From: Sulfitobacter sabulilitoris
GTDB lineage: Bacteria; Pseudomonadota; Alphaproteobacteria; Rhodobacterales; Rhodobacteraceae
NCBI RefSeq assembly: GCF_005887615.1
Contig: NZ_VANS01000001.1
Coordinates: forward strand, 545,415-609,414
Length of the DNA stretch: 64,000 nt
Direction: 5' to 3'
The number at the start of each line of letters is the position of its first letter. Position 1 is the stretch's first letter. The notes below the pieces were generated by a model that was not told the DNA's origin, did no database searches, and was given only the letters and a program-made list of their open reading frames with translations. A program made the translations under genes and the position numbers. Shown here in pieces: positions 48,177 to 58,197 of this stretch.

Positions 48177-49553
48177 ATGAAGGTCATCATTTGCGGCGCA
48201 GGCCAGGTTGGCTGGCAGATCGCGCGGCACCTGTCGGGCGAACGCAACGACGTCACGGTCGTGGACAACAACCCCGACCTGGTGCGCCGCGCCACCGATA
48301 CGCTCGATGTGCAGGGGGTCGCGGGCTTTGCCAGCTATCCCGACGTGCTGGACCGTGCGGGCGCCCGCGACGCCGAGATGATCATCGCGGCCACCCACTC
48401 CGACGAGGTCAACATGGTCACCTGCCAGGTGGCGCATTCGGTCTTTGGCATCAACCGCAAGATCGCGCGCCTGCGCTCGCAGTCCTATCTCGATGCGATC
48501 TATTCCGATCTCTACCGGCGCGATCACATGCCTATCGACGTGGTGATCAGCCCCGAACGCGAAGTCGCGGCCGCCGCCCTGCAACGGCTGTCGGCGCCCG
48601 CCGCCTTCGACACCGAAGTGTTCATGGACGGCAAGGCGCAGCTGCTGGGCATCACCATCGACGACGACTGCCCGGTCGTGAACACGCCGCTGCGGCAATT
48701 GACCGATCTGTTCTCGACGCTGCGCACGGTGGTCGTGGGGGTGCGCCGCGAAGGATCGCTTTTCGCGCCCGAAGCCAAGGACCAGCTTTTCGTCGGTGAC
48801 GACTGCTATGTCTTTTGCCATGTCGACGACATCACCCGCACGCTGGAGATTTTCGGCAAGAAAGTCACCAAGCAGGAGCGGATCGTGCTGGTCGGGGGCG
48901 GCAACGTCGGCCTGGCGGTCGCGCAGGCGCTGGAGCAGCGCACCAACCGGATCCGGGCCAAGGTGATCGAAAAGAACCGTCACAACGCCGAACGGGCCGC
49001 CGAGGCGCTGGAGCGGACGATCGTGCTGAACGGCGACGGGCTCGATTCGGGGATGCTGGCCGAGGCGGGGATCAGCCGCGCCGACGCGATGATGGCCGTG
49101 ACCGACGACGACAAGACCAACCTGCTCTCGGCCGTCCGCGCCAAGGCCGAAGGCTGCCCCTATGCCATCGCGCTGATCAACGACCCCACGCTGATCCCCC
49201 TGATGGTGCCGCTGGGGATCGACGCCTATATCAATCCGCGCGCCACCACGGTAAGTTCGATCCTGCGCCATATCCGGCATGGCCGGGTGCGCGCGGTCTA
49301 TTCCATCGGCGACGCCGAGGCCGAGGTGATCGAGGCCGAGGTGCTCTCGACTTCGCCGATGGCCGGCAAGCGCATATCGGAAATCGATTTTCCCGAAGGT
49401 GTGCTGGTCGGGGCGGTGCGCAAGGGGCGCGAGGTCTTGCGCCCGGTGGGCAACACCCGCATCGACGACGGCGACGTGATCGCACTCTTTGCGCTGGCAA
49501 AGGACGTGCCCGAAGTCGAGCGCCTGATGCAGGTCTCGATCGATTTCTTCTGA
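48177..49553 (+). CDS. trkA: Trk potassium-uptake regulatory subunit TrkA
   Basis: Cytoplasmic NAD(H)- and ATP-binding gating subunit of the Trk K+ system. The 458-residue protein has two RCK/TrkA-N domains: the first begins MKVIICGAGQVGWQIARHLSG (GxGxxG, 7-12) and the second has VGGGNVGLAVAQAL (about 236-249); each is followed by a TrkA_C domain. It ends three bases before trkH, confirming the two-gene operon. Confidence 0.95.
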   Translation: MKVIICGAGQVGWQIARHLSGERNDVTVVDNNPDLVRRATDTLDVQGVAGFASYPDVLDRAGARDAEMIIAATHSDEVNMVTCQVAHSVFGINRKIARLRSQSYLDAIYSDLYRRDHMPIDVVISPEREVAAAALQRLSAPAAFDTEVFMDGKAQLLGITIDDDCPVVNTPLRQLTDLFSTLRTVVVGVRREGSLFAPEAKDQLFVGDDCYVFCHVDDITRTLEIFGKKVTKQERIVLVGGGNVGLAVAQALEQRTNRIRAKVIEKNRHNAERAAEALERTIVLNGDGLDSGMLAEAGISRADAMMAVTDDDKTNLLSAVRAKAEGCPYAIALINDPTLIPLMVPLGIDAYINPRATTVSSILRHIRHGRVRAVYSIGDAEAEVIEAEVLSTSPMAGKRISEIDFPEGVLVGAVRKGREVLRPVGNTRIDDGDVIALFALAKDVPEVERLMQVSIDFF

Positions 49554-49556
49554 GCG

Positions 49557-51110
49557 ATGAGCCGCGGAACCCGCCATACCAAGCCGGAAAGCCTTTGGGC
49601 GCAGGCCCTGCGGCTGCCGCTGTTCCTGCTGATGTTCGGGGTGGTGTCGCTGGCGATGATGGTGCCCGCGATCTATGGCGGCATCGCGCGCGACCTCATG
49701 GCGGCGCGGGCGTTCTTCTACTCCGGGCTGCTGGGGCTTATCCTGTTCACGCTGATCGCCATCGCCCATGCCGGCCGACAGCCCCGGCACGGTGCGTTGG
49801 GGCCGTTGTTGTCGCTGTTCTCGGCCTTCGTGTTCCTGCCCGTGATCCTTGCCATTCCCTTCTACGAGGCGCTCAAGACCACCACCTTTCTCAATGCCTA
49901 CCTCGAGATGGTCAGCGCGGTAACCACCACGGGGGCCACCGTTTTCGACCGCCCCGAACGGCTGGTGGGCGTGTTGCACCTGTGGCGTGCGCTGGTGGGG
50001 TGGCTGGGCGGGCTGCTGATGTGGATCGCGGCCTCGGCCATTCTGGCCCCTCTCAACCTTGGCGGCTTCGAGGTGACGGCGCAGGCCGAACCCGGTCGCC
50101 GCGAAGCCGAAGGCAGCGCGTCGGGGCGGGCCGATCCGCGCGACCGGCTGATGCGCGTCATCGGAGCGCTGCTGCCGATCTACCTCGGGCTGACGCTGCT
50201 GTTGTGGACGCTGCTGATGGTCAGCGGCGATCAGTCGCTGGTCGCGCTGACCCACGCCATGTCCATCATGGCGACATCCGGCATATCGGCTGTGGGTGGC
50301 GTGGAACACGGCTTTTCCGGCATTCCGGGCGAGGCGGTGATGATGCTTTTCATGCTGTTCGCGCTGTCGCGGCTGACCTTTTCCAGCGATACGATCACCG
50401 CCACGCAGGCCGGGTTGCGCACCGATCCGGAATTCCGCATCGGTCTGGCCCTTGTGGTGGGTGTGCCGCTGGTGCTCTTCGCGCGCCACTGGATCGGCGC
50501 CTTCGAAGTCTCTGCCGAAGAGGACATCGCCCGCGCCGGACGGGCGTTCTGGGGCTCGCTGTTCACGGTTATGTCCTTCCTGACGACCACCGGTTTCACC
50601 AGCGCCGACTGGGCCGAGGCCCAAAGCTGGTCCGGCCTGCGCACTCCGGGTCTGATTCTGCTGGGCCTGTCGCTGATCGGCGGCGGCGTGGCGACCACGG
50701 CGGGCGGGGTCAAGCTGCTGCGGGTCTTTGCGCTCTACCAGAACGGCATTCGCGAGATGCAGCGGCTGGTGCATCCCAATTCCGTCAGCGGCGCGGGCAG
50801 CGTCGGGCGCCGCCTGCAACGCAACGGGGCGTTCATCGCGTGGGTTTTCTTCATGCTATTCGCGCTGTCGCTGACCGGTGTCACCCTGCTGCTGAGCATG
50901 CTCGGCGTCAGCTTCGAGGACGCGCTGGTGCTGAGCATTGCAAGCCTGTCCACCACCGGGCCGCTGATCGAAGTCGCCAGCGACGCGCCCATCCGGCTGG
51001 CCGAGCTTGGCCCCTGGGCCAAGGCGGTATTTTGCGGCGCGATGGTGCTGGGGCGGCTTGAAACGCTGGCCATCGTGGCGCTTTTGACACCCGATTTGTG
51101 GCGCGCCTGA
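49557..51110 (+). CDS. trkH: Trk potassium-uptake membrane subunit TrkH
   Basis: A 517-residue transporter with ten or more predicted helices built as four M1-P-M2 repeats. Selectivity-loop segments with conserved glycines recur: SAVTTTGATVF (about 120), MSIMATSGISAVGG (about 237), LTTTGFTSADW (about 343) and SLSTTGPLIEVA (about 462). It forms the K+ pore with TrkA as gate. The start at 49557 follows the trkA stop by three bases. A terminator-like hairpin lies past the stop. Confidence 0.95.
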   Translation: MSRGTRHTKPESLWAQALRLPLFLLMFGVVSLAMMVPAIYGGIARDLMAARAFFYSGLLGLILFTLIAIAHAGRQPRHGALGPLLSLFSAFVFLPVILAIPFYEALKTTTFLNAYLEMVSAVTTTGATVFDRPERLVGVLHLWRALVGWLGGLLMWIAASAILAPLNLGGFEVTAQAEPGRREAEGSASGRADPRDRLMRVIGALLPIYLGLTLLLWTLLMVSGDQSLVALTHAMSIMATSGISAVGGVEHGFSGIPGEAVMMLFMLFALSRLTFSSDTITATQAGLRTDPEFRIGLALVVGVPLVLFARHWIGAFEVSAEEDIARAGRAFWGSLFTVMSFLTTTGFTSADWAEAQSWSGLRTPGLILLGLSLIGGGVATTAGGVKLLRVFALYQNGIREMQRLVHPNSVSGAGSVGRRLQRNGAFIAWVFFMLFALSLTGVTLLLSMLGVSFEDALVLSIASLSTTGPLIEVASDAPIRLAELGPWAKAVFCGAMVLGRLETLAIVALLTPDLWRA

Positions 51111-51125
51111 CGCTAAATTATCCGC

Positions 51126-51148
51126 CGCGCGACAACGCGCTGTTTTTT
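51126..51148 (+). terminator. probable terminator after trkH
   Basis: GCGCG (51127-51131) and CGCGC (51136-51140) form a short stem around ACAA, followed by a T6 run (51143-51148). The stem is only five pairs, so efficiency may be limited. Confidence 0.55.
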
Positions 51149-51355
51149 GGGGTGGAATCTCCGCCTGACCCGCTTCATACTCTGGTCTTGGGGCTGTGTT
51201 CCCTTGCGGAACCCGACCTGTTATGCGCGCCATGCGGGCAAAGATATTGATGCTGCCCTGTTGGCGGGCGACACATTGGACACCTGCACGATCCGCGGGC
51301 TTTTATGAACGCGCTCGATCCGCGAGCGACTGCAAGAACAAAGGCGAGATGACAA

Positions 51356-51595
51356 ATGGCATCTGACAGACAGAACCTTCAGGACGCGTTCCTGAACCAC
51401 GTGCGCAAGACCAAGGTCCCGGTCACGATTTTCCTGATCAACGGCGTCAAGCTGCAGGGTGTCATCACCTGGTTTGACAACTTCTGCGTTTTGCTGCGCC
51501 GCGACGGGCAAAGCCAGCTGGTCTACAAGCATGCGATTTCGACCATCATGCCATCGCAGCCGATCAGCCTTTACGAGGGCGAAGACGCTACTTGA
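51356..51595 (+). CDS. hfq: RNA chaperone Hfq
   Basis: A 79-residue Sm-like protein forming hexamers that pair small RNAs with mRNAs. Sm1 motif [19 protein letters not shown] lies at 29-47 and Sm2 with [10 protein letters not shown] at 56-65, both intact. An AGGCGAG ribosome site lies upstream, and the 245-base leader from trkH contains a CGCTCG-ATCCG-CGAGCG hairpin at 51312-51328. The stop overlaps the TTG start of hflX as TTGA, an arrangement conserved in many proteobacteria. Confidence 0.97.
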   Translation: MASDRQNLQDAFLNHVRKTKVPVTIFLINGVKLQGVITWFDNFCVLLRRDGQSQLVYKHAISTIMPSQPISLYEGEDAT

Positions 51596-52890
51596 GCCGT
51601 CCACCGTTCCAGATCGACGAGACAACGACACCCAAGCACACCAATGCCTGGGTGATCCATCCCGATATCAAATCCGATCCCAACCGCCGTCTGCCCGATC
51701 ACGCGCTGGCCGAAGCGGTTTCACTGGCCCATGCCTTGCCCGAACTCAAGGTCGCGGGCTCCGAGATCGTGCCGCTGAAAACGGTGCGCGCGGGGATGCT
51801 GTTCGGCTCCGGCAAGATCAAGGAGATCAAGGAGCGGCTGGAGCAGCACGAGGTCGAACTGGTGCTGATCGACGGCCCCGTAAGCCCGGTGCAGCAGCGC
51901 AACCTCGAAAAGGAATGGGGCGTCAAGCTTCTGGACGGCACCGGACTGATCCTCGAGATATTCAGCGACCGCGCGGCGACCCGCGAAGGCGTGTTGCAGG
52001 TCGAGATGGCCGCGCTGACATATCAGCGCACGCGGCTGGTGCGCGCCTGGACCCACCTTGAGCGGCAGCGCGGCGGGCTTGGCTTTGTCGGCGGTCCCGG
52101 CGAGACCCAGATCGAGGCGGACCGCCGCGCGATCGACGAACAGCTTGTGCGGTTGCGCCGGCAACTTGACAAGGTGGTCAAGACCCGTGCCCTGCACCGC
52201 GCCGCGCGGGCCAAGGTGCCCTATCCGATCGTGGCGCTGGTGGGTTACACCAATGCGGGCAAATCGACGCTCTTCAACCGCCTGACCGGCGCGGAGGTGA
52301 TGGCCAAGGACATGCTCTTTGCCACGCTCGACCCCACCATGCGGCGCCTGCAACTGCCCGACGGGCCGGAGGTGATCCTGTCGGACACGGTCGGCTTCAT
52401 CAGCGATCTGCCCACCGAACTGGTCGCCGCCTTTCGTGCCACGCTCGAAGAGGTGCTGGCCGCCGACATCGTGGTGCATGTGCGCGACATCAGCCACCCC
52501 GAGACCGAGGAGCAGGCACAGGACGTGCGCGAGATTCTCGCCTCTCTGGGGGTGGACGCCGCGCGCGAGTCCTTTGAGGTCTGGAACAAGATCGACCTGC
52601 TGCCCGACGACCGCCGGGACGCCGTCCGCGCCCGCGCCGAACGCGATGAAAAGGTCTTTGCCATTTCGGCCATCACCGGCGAAGGGATCGACGGCTTTCT
52701 GTCCACCGTCGCGACGGCCCTGCAGGGCGCGCTGCGCGAGGCCGACCTGCACCTTGGCTTTGACGAAGGCAAGAAGCGCGCCTGGCTGTTTTCGCAGGAC
52801 ATCGTGGAGCACGAGACCCAGACCGACGACGGGTTCGACATCACGGTGCGCTGGTCGCCCGCCCAAGAAGCGCAGTTCCTGCGGCTGTGA
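51592..52890 (+). CDS. hflX: GTPase HflX
   Basis: A 432-residue GTPase that splits stalled ribosomes after stress. The N-terminal glycine-rich region ([18 protein letters not shown], then [15 protein letters not shown] near 156-170) is typical of HflX. GTPase motifs: G1 GYTNAGKST (about 219), G3 DTVGFI (about 265), and G4 NKID (about 330). The TTG start overlaps the hfq stop. The C-terminus ends in a short beta region ([14 protein letters not shown]). Confidence 0.95.
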   Translation: MSRPPFQIDETTTPKHTNAWVIHPDIKSDPNRRLPDHALAEAVSLAHALPELKVAGSEIVPLKTVRAGMLFGSGKIKEIKERLEQHEVELVLIDGPVSPVQQRNLEKEWGVKLLDGTGLILEIFSDRAATREGVLQVEMAALTYQRTRLVRAWTHLERQRGGLGFVGGPGETQIEADRRAIDEQLVRLRRQLDKVVKTRALHRAARAKVPYPIVALVGYTNAGKSTLFNRLTGAEVMAKDMLFATLDPTMRRLQLPDGPEVILSDTVGFISDLPTELVAAFRATLEEVLAADIVVHVRDISHPETEEQAQDVREILASLGVDAARESFEVWNKIDLLPDDRRDAVRARAERDEKVFAISAITGEGIDGFLSTVATALQGALREADLHLGFDEGKKRAWLFSQDIVEHETQTDDGFDITVRWSPAQEAQFLRL

Positions 52891-52951
52891 CCCGTTGCCC
52901 CGGCTCGCGCGTGCCGCGCGCATGCCCACACCCCAACGCAGGAGCCTACGC

Positions 52952-53353
52952 ATGCGTCTTGCCATCCTTTATGCCCTGACCTTCGCGCTGTTTCTCGGGT
53001 TCGACTATCTCGGGCTCAGCTACATCGTTCGCCCGGCGTTCGAGCAGGCCATCGCGCCCTTGCTGCTGGAGGAGTTGCGCATCGGCCCGGCGCTGGTGTT
53101 CTATGCGTTCTACATCGCCGGGTTGCTGTGGTTCGTCTCGGTCCCCGGCCTGCGCGATGATCGCGGCATCGGCTGGGTCGCGGGAAATGCCGCCCTGCTG
53201 GGCGCGATGGCCTATGGCACCTATGAATTCACCAACCTTGCAACGCTCAAGGACTGGACGTGGGTCCTGGTCCTGACCGACCTCACCTGGGGAACGGCGC
53301 TGACCGCGACATCGGCCAGCCTGGGCGTCTGGATCACCCGGCGGCTGGCCTAG
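52952..53353 (+). CDS. DUF2177 membrane protein
   Basis: A 133-residue inner-membrane protein with four predicted helices, matching DUF2177 (FLGFDYLGLSYIVRPAFE near 15, YIAGLLWFVSVPGLR near 55, YGTYEFTNLATLKDWTW near 90, and a last helix near 105-125). The ATG at 52952 follows AGGAG by seven bases. Function unknown. It converges with the pseudouridine synthase gene, which ends the next base. Confidence 0.85.
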   Translation: MRLAILYALTFALFLGFDYLGLSYIVRPAFEQAIAPLLLEELRIGPALVFYAFYIAGLLWFVSVPGLRDDRGIGWVAGNAALLGAMAYGTYEFTNLATLKDWTWVLVLTDLTWGTALTATSASLGVWITRRLA

Positions 53354-53917
53354 TTAGGGTCCGGTGGCGCTTGCGAACCGCCACGCGCCGGGCGCCAGCC
53401 GGTTCAGTTGCCAATCGCCCACCTGCACGCGAATGAGCCGCAGACATGGCAGGCCGACATGCGCCGTCATGCGCCGCACCTGGCGATTGCGCCCCTCGCG
53501 GATGGTGATGCGCAGCCACGCGTCCGGCACACTCTTGCGAAACCGCACCGGCGGATCGCGCGGCCACAGCGGGTCCGGCGGGGCGATCAGGTCGGCCTTG
53601 GCGGGTTTTGTCGGGCCATCCTTCAGCGTCACGCCCCGGCGCAGCGCCTCCAGCGCGGCCTCGTTGGGAGTGCCTTCGACCTGCACAAGATAGGTCTTGG
53701 CCATCTTGTGCCTGGGGTCGGCGATGCGCGCCTGCAGCTTGCCATCGTCCGTCAGCACCATCAGCCCTTCGCTGTCGCGATCCAGCCGCCCGGCGGGATA
53801 GACGCCCGGCTGGTCGATGAACTGCGACAGGGTTGGGCGTGGCGATCCTTCGGTGCCCTTGTCGGTGAATTGCGACAGCACGCCAAACGGCTTGTGAAAG
53901 AGGATGACCCGCGACAT
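53354..53917 (-). CDS. RluE-like 23S rRNA pseudouridine synthase
   Basis: A 187-residue enzyme of the RsuA/RluB/E/F branch without an S4 domain, most like RluE (pseudouridine 2457 of 23S rRNA). The catalytic Asp lies in [20 protein letters not shown] (D near 51), and GRNRQVRRM is at about 150-158. The start at 53917 gives [17 protein letters not shown], as in the family. It follows the acylase gene by eight bases, so both may be cotranscribed. Confidence 0.9.
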   Translation of the reverse strand: MSRVILFHKPFGVLSQFTDKGTEGSPRPTLSQFIDQPGVYPAGRLDRDSEGLMVLTDDGKLQARIADPRHKMAKTYLVQVEGTPNEAALEALRRGVTLKDGPTKPAKADLIAPPDPLWPRDPPVRFRKSVPDAWLRITIREGRNRQVRRMTAHVGLPCLRLIRVQVGDWQLNRLAPGAWRFASATGP

Positions 53918-53925
53918 CGCCGCCG

Positions 53926-56391
53926 TCACTTCGCGGGGTTGAGCACGGTCACGCCCACCGCCGCCGCCCGCGCCAGATCCGCGTCCAGCGACATCGGGAT
54001 ATATTCGCCCCGCCGCCAAAGCTGCGCCATGTCGTCGTAATGCCGCGACAGGAAATGCCCCGATTGCCCGGTCGAGGTGATGAAGACCGAACTGTCGGGA
54101 TCGGCGAAATCATAGACCCCCCGATAACCCGCGCCATGCACGTTGAAGAACGGGTCCGGGCCTGTGCCCCTGGTCCGGCCGCGCTGCAGGGTGAAATCGC
54201 CGCCGCTGGTCGATTGCCGGATGTTCACGAAATACCGCAGCAGCGGCACGTCGCCCAGCACCTGGTGATCATGCGTCGCCTGATGCGCGTCGCCCCAGCG
54301 CAGGCTTTCCAGCGCGGGGCCCCATGTCTCGTTGATCCAGATCAGCGCGTCGTCCAGCGCCAACCGGGCCATGTCCGCGCAACTTTCCACCGGGGCCGAT
54401 TGCAGCACGTCGCACCACACGCCCGCACCATCGACATCGCGGAATGCCCGTTCGATGAACAGCGGTTCGACATGCGTGATCTCCTGCGCCAGCGGGCCCA
54501 GTTCATCCTGTATCAGCCGCGCCTGGAGGCTGCGCAGCCAGGCGGTATAGATCAGTGGTTCGGGCAGGTGTTCGTTCATCTCGCCCGACCAGCCCGCCAG
54601 CAAGGCAAGCGCGCGCTGGCGCTGGCGCTCGGGCGTGCCTTCGGGGGCGGTCTCTCCGGTGAACCACAGCTCGGCGCCGATCAGCGGCAACAACGACCGC
54701 GCGGCAAAGCTCACCGTGTCGAGCTGCGCTTCGATGAAGCTGTCGCGGGTATGGACCTGCCGGTTCTGCATCAGGCGCTGCCAGCGCTGCACGCGCTGCG
54801 TGTCCCCCCACAGGTACGAGACATGGTTGGGAAAGGGCCGCTCGACCGTCTTGTTGTTGGTATTGCCTAGGATCCCGCCCGCCGGGGCCACGAATTCGGG
54901 ATTGGCCGCATAGGGCATCCGCCCCTGCCAGCGGTTCTCGCTCCGCCAGCCCTGGCTGGGCATCCGCCCCTTGGACTGATGCGCGGCATCGCGGCGCGGC
55001 ATCACGCCGATCGTCTTCATCGCGATGTCGCGGCTGTCCACCAGCGTCAGGTTCTGGCTGGGCGCGATATAGCCTTCGCTGACCGCAATGCCCTCGCGCA
55101 CGGATTTCGCCGCCATCAGCCTGAGCGCCGCCGACACCGAGGTGTCGCGCCGGCTGAGCGCGGTCCAGGCCAGCGACGCGACATGCCCCGGCGGCGTGAT
55201 CGCGCCGAGATTGTAGTGCGAGCCCGGAAGCACCGGGCCATTGTCGGTCCAGCGCAGGGTGATCGTGACCGGATCGGCATCCTTGACATTGATGATCGAG
55301 CGGCGCGTCTCGAACGATTTGAAGCCGTCGGGCGTGCGGTATTCCTGGGGGTTGTCGGGGTTCAGCGCCTCGACATAGACATCCTGGTCATCGACGTAGG
55401 ACGAGGTCAGCCCCCAGCCCAGATCGGCGCTGCGCCCGGTCAGGACCACGGGCATGCCGGGAATCGTGCCGCCGATCACGCCGCCCGACTGCAGTTCGAG
55501 CCGTGCGAGATACCAGATCGCCGGCGCGCTGAAGCCCAGATGCGGATCGTTCGCCAAAAGCGTGCCCCCCGAGGCGGAGCGGTCGGGCGCCGCCGCCCAG
55601 GCGTTCGACGCGCCGGCAAAGGCGAGGTGCTTGAAAGGCGACAGCGGATGCGGATCCAGCGGCAGGCCGGCGAAATGCCGCGGGGCCCCCGGCACGAGCG
55701 CCGCATATTCGGGCAGGGCCGCGACCCCGGTGCCCGGCGCATCGGGCAGGATATCGCCGATCTTCCGGTCGTCAGGCAGTTCCAGCGACACCCGCGCGCG
55801 GATCACCTCCGCCTCCAGGTGGCCCGACAGTTGCAGCGCCATCAGCTTGACCACTGCCAGCGAATCCGCCGGCCGCCACGGCGCCATCGGGGCCCCGAAG
55901 AGGAACATCTCGGGCGCGCCGCGTCCAAGCGCCTCCGAATTGATCTGGTCCAGGCGCGCATTGACGCCCATCGCATAGGCCTCCAGAGCCCGAAGGGTCC
56001 GGGCGTCCTGCACCTCCAGCGAGGCCACCGCCCGCGGATAGAGGTCGAGCCGCCGCAAGAGCTTGTCGATCTCCAGCGTGCGCGCGCCGAACACTTCCGA
56101 CAATCGGCCCTGCGCGGTGCGCCGCAGCATGGTCATCTGCCACAGGCGGTCCTGCGCATGGGCAAAGCCGAGGCCATAGAACACGTCCGCGTCCGCCGCG
56201 CCGAAGATATGCGGCACGTTGGCGTTGTCGCGCAGAATCTCCACCGGGGCGGTCAGACCGGGCAAATCCAGCGTCGCGTCGTAGTCGGGCAGGGACCGCG
56301 CCGCGAGGTAATAGACCAGCCCCACGGCGCCCACGGTCAGCACCAGCAGCGCCGCGGTCAGGCGCAGCAGCCATTTGAACAGATATGCCAT
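53926..56391 (-). CDS. penicillin acylase/acyl-homoserine-lactone acylase family Ntn hydrolase
   Basis: An 821-residue periplasmic precursor cleaved into alpha and beta chains. A signal-like N-terminal helix ([22 protein letters not shown], 8-29) is followed by the alpha chain; cleavage is expected before the Ntn nucleophile S262 in [11 protein letters not shown]. The beta chain starts SNAWAA and has [10 protein letters not shown] and the acid/oxyanion residues NGPVLPG. Such enzymes cleave amides of penicillins, homoserine lactones or cyclic lipopeptides; which one is not evident. Length and autocleavage site are intact. Confidence 0.93.
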   Translation of the reverse strand: MAYLFKWLLRLTAALLVLTVGAVGLVYYLAARSLPDYDATLDLPGLTAPVEILRDNANVPHIFGAADADVFYGLGFAHAQDRLWQMTMLRRTAQGRLSEVFGARTLEIDKLLRRLDLYPRAVASLEVQDARTLRALEAYAMGVNARLDQINSEALGRGAPEMFLFGAPMAPWRPADSLAVVKLMALQLSGHLEAEVIRARVSLELPDDRKIGDILPDAPGTGVAALPEYAALVPGAPRHFAGLPLDPHPLSPFKHLAFAGASNAWAAAPDRSASGGTLLANDPHLGFSAPAIWYLARLELQSGGVIGGTIPGMPVVLTGRSADLGWGLTSSYVDDQDVYVEALNPDNPQEYRTPDGFKSFETRRSIINVKDADPVTITLRWTDNGPVLPGSHYNLGAITPPGHVASLAWTALSRRDTSVSAALRLMAAKSVREGIAVSEGYIAPSQNLTLVDSRDIAMKTIGVMPRRDAAHQSKGRMPSQGWRSENRWQGRMPYAANPEFVAPAGGILGNTNNKTVERPFPNHVSYLWGDTQRVQRWQRLMQNRQVHTRDSFIEAQLDTVSFAARSLLPLIGAELWFTGETAPEGTPERQRQRALALLAGWSGEMNEHLPEPLIYTAWLRSLQARLIQDELGPLAQEITHVEPLFIERAFRDVDGAGVWCDVLQSAPVESCADMARLALDDALIWINETWGPALESLRWGDAHQATHDHQVLGDVPLLRYFVNIRQSTSGGDFTLQRGRTRGTGPDPFFNVHGAGYRGVYDFADPDSSVFITSTGQSGHFLSRHYDDMAQLWRRGEYIPMSLDADLARAAAVGVTVLNPAK

Positions 56392-56490
56392 GCGAACGCC
56401 CCCTTGGTTGATGCGTGGCGATTGACCCTTGGTCTGCGACTGTTAGGTAGGGTGTCAGGGTAACGCAACAGCGAATGAGAGGGCAATAAC

Positions 56491-57363
56491 ATGGCCAAGT
56501 TGGCATTTCTGGGACTGGGCGTCATGGGCGCACCGATGGCGGGGCATTTGCAGAAGGCGGGCCATGATGTGACGGTGTACAACCGCACGCATTCAAAGGC
56601 CGAGGGTTGGGTGGCCGAATACGGCGGGCAGGCGGCCAAGACCCCGCGCGAGGCGGCGATGGGAGCAGATTTCGTGATGGCCTGCGTCGGCAACGACGAC
56701 GACCTGCGCTCGATCTGCCTTGGCGACGACGGTGCCTTTGCCGGCATGTCCAAGGGGGCGGTGTTCGTCGATCACACGACCGTCTCCGCGGCGGTCACGC
56801 GCGAGCTTTATGCCGCGGCCAATGACCGGCAGGTCAGCTTTGTCGACGCGCCTATTTCGGGCGGTCAGGCGGGCGCGGAAAACGGCGTGCTGTCGATCAT
56901 GTGCGGCGGCGATCAGGGCGCCTTTGACCGCGCGCTGCCGGTGATGGAGGTCTATTCCAAGATCTGCCGCCGGATCGGAGAGAGCGGCGCGGGCCAGATG
57001 ACCAAGATGTGCAACCAGATCGCCATCGCCGGGCTGGTGCAGGGCCTGTCCGAGGCGCTGCATTTCGCCGAGAAGGCCGGGCTTGACGGCCGCGCGGTGG
57101 TCGAGGTCATCAGTCAGGGCGCGGCAGGCAGCTGGCAGATGGCCAACCGCTTCGAGACGATGCTCGACGACAGGTTCGACCACGGGTTTGCCGTGGACTG
57201 GATGCGCAAGGATCTGGGCATCTGCCTCGATACCGCGGACGAGACGGGCGCCTCGCTGCCGGTGACGGCGTTGGTCGATCAGTTCTACAAGGATGTGCAG
57301 AGGATGGGTGGCCAGCGTTGGGATACCTCCAGCCTGATCAAGCGCCTGCGCCACTACGGATAG
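56491..57363 (+). CDS. 3-hydroxyisobutyrate dehydrogenase-like NAD(P)-dependent oxidoreductase
   Basis: A 290-residue beta-hydroxyacid dehydrogenase. Rossmann start LGLGVMGAPMAGHL at 7-20, substrate region FVDAPISGGQAGAENGVLSIMCGG (about 119), and the catalytic lysine in GQMTKMCNQ (about 170). The family includes tartronate semialdehyde reductase, 3-hydroxyisobutyrate dehydrogenase and gamma-hydroxybutyrate dehydrogenases; the SGG and KMCNQ motifs do not decide among them. It is divergent from the acylase gene and closed by a strong terminator. Confidence 0.9.
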   Translation: MAKLAFLGLGVMGAPMAGHLQKAGHDVTVYNRTHSKAEGWVAEYGGQAAKTPREAAMGADFVMACVGNDDDLRSICLGDDGAFAGMSKGAVFVDHTTVSAAVTRELYAAANDRQVSFVDAPISGGQAGAENGVLSIMCGGDQGAFDRALPVMEVYSKICRRIGESGAGQMTKMCNQIAIAGLVQGLSEALHFAEKAGLDGRAVVEVISQGAAGSWQMANRFETMLDDRFDHGFAVDWMRKDLGICLDTADETGASLPVTALVDQFYKDVQRMGGQRWDTSSLIKRLRHYG

Positions 57364-57440
57364 ACCACGCCCGACGCGGCGCGGGCGGAAAATTCGAATT
57401 TTCCAAACCGGATTTTTTCAAACATCCGCATCGCCATGAA

Positions 57441-57477
57441 AAAACGACCGCATCGGGGCCACCCGGTGCGGTCGTTT
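57441..57477. terminator. bidirectional Rho-independent terminator
   Basis: AAAACGACCGCA (57441-57452) and TGCGGTCGTTTT (57466-57477) form a perfect twelve-pair stem. Short T-runs on both strands serve the oxidoreductase (plus) and the SYLF lipoprotein gene (minus), which converge here. Confidence 0.88.
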
Positions 57478-57502
57478 TCCAAACGGCCAGACGGCATCGC
57501 GA

Positions 57503-58069
57503 TCAGGGGATGATGCGGGTGTATTTCGTGCCCTGCAACGTGGCCCCGATGCGCAGGCCCGCGCGCCCGAACACCGCCGCCAGAACCGGCGCCAGCGCGG
57601 TCGTCGTCTCTGCGCTGACGCTGTCGCCCCGGTCCGAGATCACGTATTCGATATCCGCGCCCGCGGCCCAGCCGGGCGAGCGGCGGAAATCGGTCAGCGC
57701 CTGCTCGGTCATGAAAAACAGGACATGCGCATATTGCTGCGCCCCGATCTGCAGGCCCGCGCTGGCCTTGGTGGTCGAATAGTAATCCACCGTCACACCG
57801 CCCACCCGCAGCGCGCCGCGCCCGTAGGCGCCGCCGATGCCAAGGCCCGCCTCGGTCACGAGCGGCATCACCAGCATGCCGTTGGCCTTGGCCGCCAGCG
57901 ATTCCGTGTTGGGATAGTTGCGGTACATTTCGGCCAGGGTGGCGTCGACGCGCGCATCGATCATGGCCGGGCCCCGACCGCCGACACCGTTGCCGCAGGC
58001 CGCCAGGGCGCCGACGCCGGCCAGCGCGGCCAAGGTAAAGCCGCGACGCGTAAAATTATGAGTGTTCAT
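57503..58069 (-). CDS. SYLF-domain (YSC84-like) lipoprotein
   Basis: A 188-residue protein with a Tat-like twin-arginine and a lipobox: NFTRRGFTLAALAGVGALAACGNG (near 5-28), so it is exported and lipid-anchored at about Cys24. The SYLF domain covers the rest (ANGMLVMPLVTEAGLGIGGAYG, YYSTTKASAGLQIGAQQYAHVLFFMTE, VFGRAGLRIGATLQGTKYTRI). SYLF proteins bind phospholipids. The start at 58069 is chosen since it gives the leader. Confidence 0.88.
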   Translation of the reverse strand: MNTHNFTRRGFTLAALAGVGALAACGNGVGGRGPAMIDARVDATLAEMYRNYPNTESLAAKANGMLVMPLVTEAGLGIGGAYGRGALRVGGVTVDYYSTTKASAGLQIGAQQYAHVLFFMTEQALTDFRRSPGWAAGADIEYVISDRGDSVSAETTTALAPVLAAVFGRAGLRIGATLQGTKYTRIIP

Positions 58070-58197
58070 GTGATGTGCCTGTATTTGTTGCTCGAATACC
58101 GGTTGATCCGGTTTATGCGCAAACATACGCCGATTGGCGTGGTCTGTCACCCCAAACGCCGCATTTTGCGCGACTTACCGCCCGTGACCGGTCGCCG

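Noticed and set aside
48114-50819. A 901-codon open frame on minus across trkA and trkH
   Set aside because: High GC keeps the antisense frame open; composition is Arg/His/Gln-rich with no domain, and both real genes are certain on plus.
51232-51355. Small ORF in the hfq leader
   Set aside because: No ribosome site, composition not protein-like, and it runs through the leader hairpin.
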